Shown: positions 59,129-64,000 of the stretch, piece after piece
Layout: each line of letters begins with the position of its first letter
Position numbering within the stretch: position 1 is the first letter of the stretch
Assembly (NCBI GenBank): GCA_964423865.1
Contig: CAYRGN010000012.1
Location: 23,827 to 87,826, forward strand
Length of the DNA: 64,000 nt
Reading direction: 5' to 3'
From: Leadbetterella sp964423865
Lineage (GTDB): Bacteria; Bacteroidota; Bacteroidia; Cytophagales; Spirosomataceae
Notes under the pieces: generated by a model
Seen by the model: the letters and a program-made list of their open reading frames with translations, nothing else
The model's database searches: none
Told to the model about the DNA's origin: nothing
Program-made: the position numbers and the translations under genes

Positions 59129-60291
59129 TTTATAAGGGCGAGGTAGCTTTTCCCCGCCGTAGCGTAGTCCACCTCCAGGTAGTCGGCCACCGTAGCGGCA
59201 ATGTCCGCGAAACTTTCTCTTATTCCGGTATTCGCTCCTTTCCTGATTTTCTGTCCTATATGCAATAAGGGAATATATTCCCGGGTATGATCTGTGCCGG
59301 GGGCTGTAGGGTCGTTGCCGTGGTCGGCGGTAATGATCAGCAGGTCTTCTTCCTTCAGATTTTCCAGGATTTCGGGTAGGTAGGAGTCGAACTCTTCCAA
59401 CGCTTTGGCATAACCGATTACATCCCGGCGGTGTCCGTACTCCATATCAAAATCTACCAGGTTGGTGAAGATCAGGGCTTCGGGGGCCGACTTAATCGCT
59501 TCGATGGTGTCCAGTATGCCCTCCTTGTTGTTCTTGGTTTTTTTGTAGCGGGTGATCCCTTTTTCGGCGAAGATATCGATGATCTTACCGATGGAATATA
59601 CACCCTTTCCGCTATTGGAAACCGCGTCAAGTACAGTTTCTGGGGGGATGGTAGCGTAATCCTTTCGGTTTTTTGTACGGTAATATTCCCCGGAAGATCC
59701 GAGGAAGGGCCGTGCGATGACCCGTCCCACTTCCAGGTTACCGGTGAGCATTTCCCGGGCAATGCGGCATATTTCGTATTGTTTTTCCAAAGGAATTATC
59801 TCTTCGTGCATGGCCACCTGGAATACGCTGTCGGCGGAAGTATATACAATGGGATACCCGGTACGGACGTGTTCGTCGCCGAGTTCATGGATGATGGCTG
59901 TACCGGAAGCCGACACATTCCCGATGGTTTTGGTGCCAATGGCATTTTCAAAAGCAGAGAGGAACTCCCTAGGAAATCCGGTTTCGGTATAAGTGGGGAA
60001 GGGTTTGTCGAGTATCACACCGGATATCTCCCAATGGCCTGTAGTGGTATCTTTCCCGGCCGAACGTTCGGCAGCCTTCCCGATCGCCGCCTGAGGGGAA
60101 TCGGTTTTCTCCAGCGCGTTTTCCGGTACAATATTTCCTAAGCCCAATGCCGTGAGGTGGGGCAAGTACAGATCAGGATAGTTTAAGGCAATGTTTTCCA
60201 GGGTGTTGGCGCCGGTATCCCCGTAAAGGTGCGCATCCGGTAATTCGCCGATTCCCACCGAATCAAGAACAATTAAAATTACGCGTTTCAT
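59107..60291 (-). CDS. deoB: phosphopentomutase
   Basis: 394 residues. Alkaline-phosphatase-fold metal motifs are present at both ends: ILIVLDSVGIGELPDA and GDTGANTLENIA, the cap domain in the middle with GKDTTTGHWEISG (phosphorylated Thr) and TADHGNDPTAPGTDHTREYIP. It moves the phosphate of deoxyribose 1-phosphate to the 5 position, feeding DeoC. The last residues, SVVSVC, are encoded by a dispersed repeat. The start codon follows a heptad array. Confidence 0.94.
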   Translation of the reverse strand: MKRVILIVLDSVGIGELPDAHLYGDTGANTLENIALNYPDLYLPHLTALGLGNIVPENALEKTDSPQAAIGKAAERSAGKDTTTGHWEISGVILDKPFPTYTETGFPREFLSAFENAIGTKTIGNVSASGTAIIHELGDEHVRTGYPIVYTSADSVFQVAMHEEIIPLEKQYEICRIAREMLTGNLEVGRVIARPFLGSSGEYYRTKNRKDYATIPPETVLDAVSNSGKGVYSIGKIIDIFAEKGITRYKKTKNNKEGILDTIEAIKSAPEALIFTNLVDFDMEYGHRRDVIGYAKALEEFDSYLPEILENLKEEDLLIITADHGNDPTAPGTDHTREYIPLLHIGQKIRKGANTGIRESFADIAATVADYLEVDYATAGKSYLALIKSVVSVC

Positions 60292-60308
60292 ATTTTATAT
60301 AGTTTAGC

Positions 60309-60357
60309 TGTGAGCCATGAGCTATGAGCTGTGAGCTGTGAGCCATGAGCAATGAGC
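60309..60357 (-). repeat. seven-unit heptanucleotide array upstream of deoB
   Basis: Seven phased units TGTGAGC, CATGAGC, TATGAGC, TGTGAGC, TGTGAGC, CATGAGC, AATGAGC on the plus strand, which read GCTCACA and variants on the deoB coding strand. They end about 17 nt before the deoB ATG. Confidence 0.85.
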
Positions 60358-60484
60358 TTTTTGTGGTCGAAAGGTTTGGTGTAACCTTTTCTAAAAGAGG
60401 TTCACTGCCCGGCTCAAAGCTGATTCCTGTTTTCACGGATGTTAAATTACAACATTCTTTTACACGGGCCTAAAAATAATGGCT

Positions 60485-60492
60485 TACTTTTG
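60485..60492 (+). promoter_or_regulatory. -7 element of the TM220 gene promoter
   Basis: TACTTTTG matches the -7 consensus about 71 nt upstream of the TM220 gene start. The heptad array at 60517-60551 would then be inside the 5' leader and transcribed. No TTTG is found at -33. Confidence 0.45.
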
Positions 60493-60516
60493 TACACAAA
60501 TTTATTGCTATATAAC

Positions 60517-60551
60517 AGCTGAAAGCTCATGGCTCAAAGCTCACAGCTCAA
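60517..60551 (+). repeat. five-unit heptanucleotide array upstream of the TM220 gene
   Basis: Units AGCTGAA, AGCTCAT, GGCTCAA, AGCTCAC, AGCTCAA in phase, followed by AATTATACCCA and the start codon. The tail resembles that before the DUF1080 gene. Confidence 0.8.
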
Positions 60552-60562
60552 AATTATACCCA

Positions 60563-60901
60563 ATGAAATACCTACTTTATTTTTTTATCGTCATCTACGT
60601 GCTGTCCGCGGCCGTACAATACAATGATCCCGATCCTTTGGTCTGGATACTTTCTTATCTTATTCCGGCGGCGTTGTGCTATTACCGTTCCTTAGGAAAA
60701 GGCGATCGCCTTTTGTATTTCAGTATCGGTTTTGTGTATCTTCTATGGGCGGTGAACCAGTTTCCACCCCAGTGGGAAGGACTGATGATCGAACATCTGA
60801 GCATGAAGACGATGAACGTGGAGTTGGCGCGGGAGTCGCTGGGTTTAGGCCTTTGTACTTTGGGGATGTGGGTGTGTGGTTCTCGACTACGCTCGAACTG
60901 A
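60563..60901 (+). CDS. TM220 family membrane protein with repeat-encoded C-terminus
   Basis: 112 residues from ATG 60563. Three to four hydrophobic helices (YLLYFFIVIYVLSAAVQYNDPDP, PAALCYYRSL, YFSIGFVYLLWAV, LGLGLCTLGMWVC, in pieces) and the QYNDPDPLVWI signature fit transmembrane family 220. Function unknown. Its end, GSRLRSN and the stop codon, lies in the first unit of a 23-bp tandem repeat, so the original C-terminus has probably been replaced. Confidence 0.78.
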   Translation: MKYLLYFFIVIYVLSAAVQYNDPDPLVWILSYLIPAALCYYRSLGKGDRLLYFSIGFVYLLWAVNQFPPQWEGLMIEHLSMKTMNVELARESLGLGLCTLGMWVCGSRLRSN

Positions 60902-60991
60902 CATCTCAACTACGCTCGAACTGACATCTCGACTACGCTCGAACTGATTGACAATGGCCGTTGCTACTTGTCACATCGAGCGTAGTCGAGA
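60881..60991. repeat. three 23-bp tandem repeats plus an inverted copy
   Basis: Units at 60881, 60904 and 60927 read TCTCGACTACGCTCGAACTG with minor changes; an inverted partial copy CGAGCGTAGTCGAGA lies at 60977-60991 and can pair with unit three. The block lies between the convergent TM220 and carB genes and may terminate both. It contains the TM220 stop codon. Confidence 0.88.
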
Positions 60992-61007
60992 TGTATATAA
61001 TTCAAAA

Positions 61008-63851
61008 TTACCGTGACAAATACAAATTCCTCTCCCCGTATACCTTCAGGAAGAAATCATCGGTCAGATCATCGATAAAATAGATGCCTTCTCCGGTTGA
61101 TTTCATTTCAGGCCCCAGCTGCTTGTTGACATTCGGGAATTTATTGAAGGAGAATACCGGGATCTTGATGGCGTAACCGTGCTTCACGGGCTTGAAGATA
61201 AAGTCAGTTACTTTGTTGACGCCCAGCATCACTTTGGTAGCGTAATTTACGTACGGTTCCTGGTAAGCCTTACAGATAAACGGTACGGTCCGGGAAGCCC
61301 GCGGGTTGGCTTCAATGACATAGACGATCTCGTCTTTGATGGCAAACTGGATGTTGATCAGTCCCTGGGTATCAAGGGCTATGGCTATCTTTTTCGTGTA
61401 TTCCTCGATCTGCCGGAGAACATTTTCACTCAGGTCAAAAGGCGGAAGCACGGCGTAAGAGTCGCCGGAGTGGATACCCGCCGGTTCAATGTGTTCCATG
61501 ATGCCAATGATGTAGGCGTTTTCACCGTCACAGATGGCATCGGCTTCGGCCTCAATGGCATTTTCGAGAAAATGATCGAGCAGGATGTTATTGTCAGGAA
61601 TCTCATTCAGGATCTTCACCACGTGCTGCTCTAGCTCTTCCTCGTTGATCACGATCTTCATGCTTTGGCCACCCAGTACATAACTGGGGCGTACCAGAAG
61701 CGGGAAACCCAGTTCTTTGGCTACTTCCGAAGCCCGGTCAGCAGTTCTTACGGTATCGAATTTCGGGTAAGGGATCTCCAGCTCTTTGAGCTTTTCGGAG
61801 AAGCGGCCCCGGTCTTCGGCAAGGTCAAGGGCTTCATAGGAAGTACCGATGATCTTTACCCCGTATTTGGTGAGTTTTTCCGCCATTTTGAGCGCGGTTT
61901 GTCCACCCAGCTGCACAATGACCCCCTCGGGTTTTTCGTGTTCTATGATATCGAATACGTTCTCCCAGAATACAGGCTCAAAATAGAGTTTGTCGGAGAT
62001 GTCCGGGTCGGTAGAAACCGTTTCCGGGTTACAGTTGATCATGATGGTCTCATAACCCGACTCTTTCGCTGCCAGAACACCGTGTACGCAGGAGTAGTCA
62101 AATTCGATTCCCTGGCCGATCCGGTTAGGACCTGAACCCAGCACGATGATCTTCTTCCGGTCAGAAGTAACCGATTCGTTGTCGGGATTGTCTTCCGAGA
62201 GGTTGAAGGTAGAATAGTAGTAAGGCGTTTTGGCCTCAAATTCCGCTGAGCAGGTATCCACGCATTTGAAAGCGCGCTTGATACCCAGGGCTTTGCGTTT
62301 GGTTGTTACTTCACTTTCCAGGCACCGGAGCAGATGCGCCAGCTGGCGGTCGGCATAGCCCATTTTTTTGGCTGCCAGAAGCAGTTCTTTCGGGATGCTT
62401 TCCAGATGGTATTTCTGTATCTGGGCTTCGAGCAATACCATTTCCTCAATCTGACGGAGGAACCATTTATCGATTTTGGTCAGGTTCTGGATGGTGTTGA
62501 AGGAAAGACCGGCCTTAAAGGCGTCGTATACGTGGAAGAGGCGGTCCCAGGAAGGGTTCGCCAGGCTGTGTTTCAGCTTCTCCTGGTCTCTTTCTTCGCG
62601 GCCGTCGGCCCCCAGTCCGTTTCTTTTGATTTCCAGAGACTGACAGGCTTTTTGCAGGGCCTCCTGGAAATTCCGGCCTATTCCCATGGTTTCGCCTACC
62701 GATTTCATCTGTAGGCCTAAGCGGGTATCGCTTCCCGGAAACTTATCGAAGTTCCAGCGTGGAACTTTCACGATCACATAGTCAATGGCAGGCTCAAAGA
62801 AAGCCGAGGTAGACCCGGTGATGGGGTTGATCAGCTCATCGAGGTTATAGCCAATGGCCATTTTGGCGGCTATTTTGGCAATGGGGTATCCCGTAGCTTT
62901 GGAGGCGAGGGCGGAAGAACGGCTCACCCGCGGGTTGATTTCAATGGCGATGATGTCATCGGTTTCCGGATTCAGAGAGAACTGTACGTTACATCCCCCG
63001 GCAAACTGCCCGATTCCGTTCATCATCCGTATGGCCATATCCCGCATTTTCTGGTACACGGTATCCGGCAGGGTCATGGCCGGCGCTACGGTGATAGAAT
63101 CTCCCGTATGCACCCCCATGGGGTCAAAGTTTTCTATGGTACAGATGATCACGATGTTTCCTTTGTGATCACGCAGAAGTTCAAGTTCGTATTCTTTCCA
63201 GCCCATGATCGACTGTTCTACCAGTACTTCATGCACGGGAGAAGCGTGGAGGCCGTGGTTCAGGGCGGCATCAAACTCTTCCGGAGTATTGACAAACCCG
63301 CCACCCGTACCGCCCAGGGTGTAAGAGGGGCGTATGACCAATGGGAAACCCGTTTCCTGGGCTATTTCTTTTCCTTCCAGGAAAGATTTGGCGGTGCGGC
63401 CTTTACAAACCCCAATTCCCAGTTCCAGCATTTTCTTACGGAAAAGCTCCCGGTCTTCGGTGGTTTCTATGGCTTTAATATCTACACCAATAATATCTAC
63501 ATTGAATTTTTTCCAGATGCCCGCCTTGTCACAGTCGATGGCCAGGTTCAGCGCTGTCTGCCCTCCCATGGTAGGAAGTACATGGGTGATGGGGCGGCCC
63601 ATATCTTCATGCTTTTGAAGGATTTCGGCAATCGATTTTTTCTCAAGAGGCTTGAGATAGACAAAATCGGCATTCATGGGGTCCGTCATAATAGTAGCGG
63701 GATTGGAGTTGATCAATGCAACTTCAATTCCTTCCTGACGGATAGAACGGGCGGCCTGAGAGCCAGAATAATCAAATTCACAGGCCTGGCCGATCACAAT
63801 GGGGCCTGAACCAATGATTAAAACAGACTTGATACTTGGATTTTTTGGCAT
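61008..63851 (-). CDS. carB: carbamoyl-phosphate synthase large subunit
   Basis: 947 residues. Two ATP-grasp halves are present: the carboxyphosphate half (about 1-400; IGSGPIVIGQACEFDYSG, SYTLGGTGGGF, EINPRVSRSSALASKATGYP) and the carbamate half (about 560-930; LGSGPNRIGQGIEFDYSCVH, SYVLGGQSM, EANPRASRTVPFICKA). The C-terminal MGS-like allosteric domain of E. coli CarB (about 130 residues) is missing; the chain ends FFLKVYGERNLYLSR. I believe such shorter CarB is normal in this phylum. It makes carbamoyl phosphate for arginine and pyrimidines with CarA, not in the window. Confidence 0.93.
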   Translation of the reverse strand: MPKNPSIKSVLIIGSGPIVIGQACEFDYSGSQAARSIRQEGIEVALINSNPATIMTDPMNADFVYLKPLEKKSIAEILQKHEDMGRPITHVLPTMGGQTALNLAIDCDKAGIWKKFNVDIIGVDIKAIETTEDRELFRKKMLELGIGVCKGRTAKSFLEGKEIAQETGFPLVIRPSYTLGGTGGGFVNTPEEFDAALNHGLHASPVHEVLVEQSIMGWKEYELELLRDHKGNIVIICTIENFDPMGVHTGDSITVAPAMTLPDTVYQKMRDMAIRMMNGIGQFAGGCNVQFSLNPETDDIIAIEINPRVSRSSALASKATGYPIAKIAAKMAIGYNLDELINPITGSTSAFFEPAIDYVIVKVPRWNFDKFPGSDTRLGLQMKSVGETMGIGRNFQEALQKACQSLEIKRNGLGADGREERDQEKLKHSLANPSWDRLFHVYDAFKAGLSFNTIQNLTKIDKWFLRQIEEMVLLEAQIQKYHLESIPKELLLAAKKMGYADRQLAHLLRCLESEVTTKRKALGIKRAFKCVDTCSAEFEAKTPYYYSTFNLSEDNPDNESVTSDRKKIIVLGSGPNRIGQGIEFDYSCVHGVLAAKESGYETIMINCNPETVSTDPDISDKLYFEPVFWENVFDIIEHEKPEGVIVQLGGQTALKMAEKLTKYGVKIIGTSYEALDLAEDRGRFSEKLKELEIPYPKFDTVRTADRASEVAKELGFPLLVRPSYVLGGQSMKIVINEEELEQHVVKILNEIPDNNILLDHFLENAIEAEADAICDGENAYIIGIMEHIEPAGIHSGDSYAVLPPFDLSENVLRQIEEYTKKIAIALDTQGLINIQFAIKDEIVYVIEANPRASRTVPFICKAYQEPYVNYATKVMLGVNKVTDFIFKPVKHGYAIKIPVFSFNKFPNVNKQLGPEMKSTGEGIYFIDDLTDDFFLKVYGERNLYLSR

Positions 63852-63888
63852 TTTAATGCGAAGAGATTTCGATTTGTTTATCGAAGTG

Positions 63889-63919
63889 CAAAGATAATAC
63901 AGAAGCGTGGTTGTCCAAT
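63889..63919 (-). promoter_or_regulatory. carB promoter
   Basis: ATTG (complement of 63916-63919), exactly 19 nt, then TATCTTTG (complement of 63889-63896): a close match to TTTG-N19-TAnnTTTG. The start codon is 37 nt downstream. Confidence 0.65.
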
Positions 63920-63954
63920 GGATTTAGTTGTTTTTCGTATGTAAATTTAGTTCT

Positions 63955-64000
63955 GAGTAGTGAGTAGTGAGTAGTGAGTAGTGAGTAGTGAGTAGTGAGT
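63955..64000. repeat. GAGTAGT heptad array running off the window edge
   Basis: At least 6.5 identical copies of GAGTAGT, reading ACTCACT on the carB coding strand. It is the same unit as in the ugd-uxs hairpin. The array is cut by the window end, so its full length is unknown. Confidence 0.92.

Overview
The window is a contiguous piece of a chromosome from a Bacteroidota bacterium, most likely of the class Cytophagia. The evidence is a SusC/SusD pair with a multidomain GH43 enzyme, a PorX-type response regulator with a PglZ domain (type IX secretion regulation), several Bacteroidota-typical families (DUF3822, DUF6132, DUF6364, DUF6934), promoters of the TTTG-N19-TAnnTTTG type and few Shine-Dalgarno sequences. 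No phage, insertion sequence, CRISPR array, tRNA or rRNA was seen. One small RNA gene, the SRP RNA, is clear.

Layout. 1-8300: core genes (bifunctional nuclease with UVR motif, LysM/RlpA-like protein, kdsB, porX, ftsE-like ATPase, transaldolase, SRP RNA, an unknown gene, uvrC). 8322-11221: two toxin-antitoxin pairs, each with a recognisable palindromic operator, around a PQQ-type sugar dehydrogenase lipoprotein. 11310-16902: a compact one-strand cluster that looks like a nitric-oxide or iron-sulfur stress module: a RIC/ScdA hemerythrin protein fused to two DUF2249 domains, a DUF1858-DUF2249-DUF2249 protein, a heme-copper-oxidase-subunit-I/NnrS-like membrane protein, a DUF59 Fe-S assembly factor, an Rrf2 regulator with three cluster-type cysteines, a triple-DUF2249 protein and a hemerythrin protein. 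This is the best candidate for an under-described system here. 16899-30130: a small DUF6934 pair, aconitase B, topA, a truncated sirtuin, prs-rplY, DUF3822, NUDIX, a DEAD-box helicase, DUF1080, recA. 30245-39227: DUF3108, a repeat-rich 0.8 kb gap, ugd-uxs (UDP-xylose synthesis), a large secreted DUF5695-like protein and an S9 peptidase.

39235-43041: a minus-strand sulfur-handling region (rhodanese-thioredoxin lipoprotein, two tiny membrane proteins, rhodanese, DUF202, Crp/Fnr regulator, split YeeE/YedE transporter), with a palindrome placed like a class II Crp/Fnr site. 43139-53942: M61 peptidase, then a polysaccharide utilisation locus (AraC regulator, GH43, SusC, SusD). 54181-60291: a nucleoside/deoxyribose catabolic set (deoD, an ALDH16-like double aldehyde dehydrogenase, long deoC, deoB) interrupted by a divergent outer-membrane protein gene. 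61008-63851: carB.

The second theme is repetitive intergenic DNA. Perfectly phased heptanucleotide arrays (CTCAYAG or CTCACTA on the coding strand) lie within about 8-30 nt upstream of start codons at several genes on both strands. A 156/163-bp element with terminal inverted repeats occurs twice and its two copies differ by exactly one heptad. There is also a 95-bp tandem repeat, a 23-bp tandem repeat holding the stop codon of a membrane protein gene, and a repeat family that encodes the last residues of DeoB.
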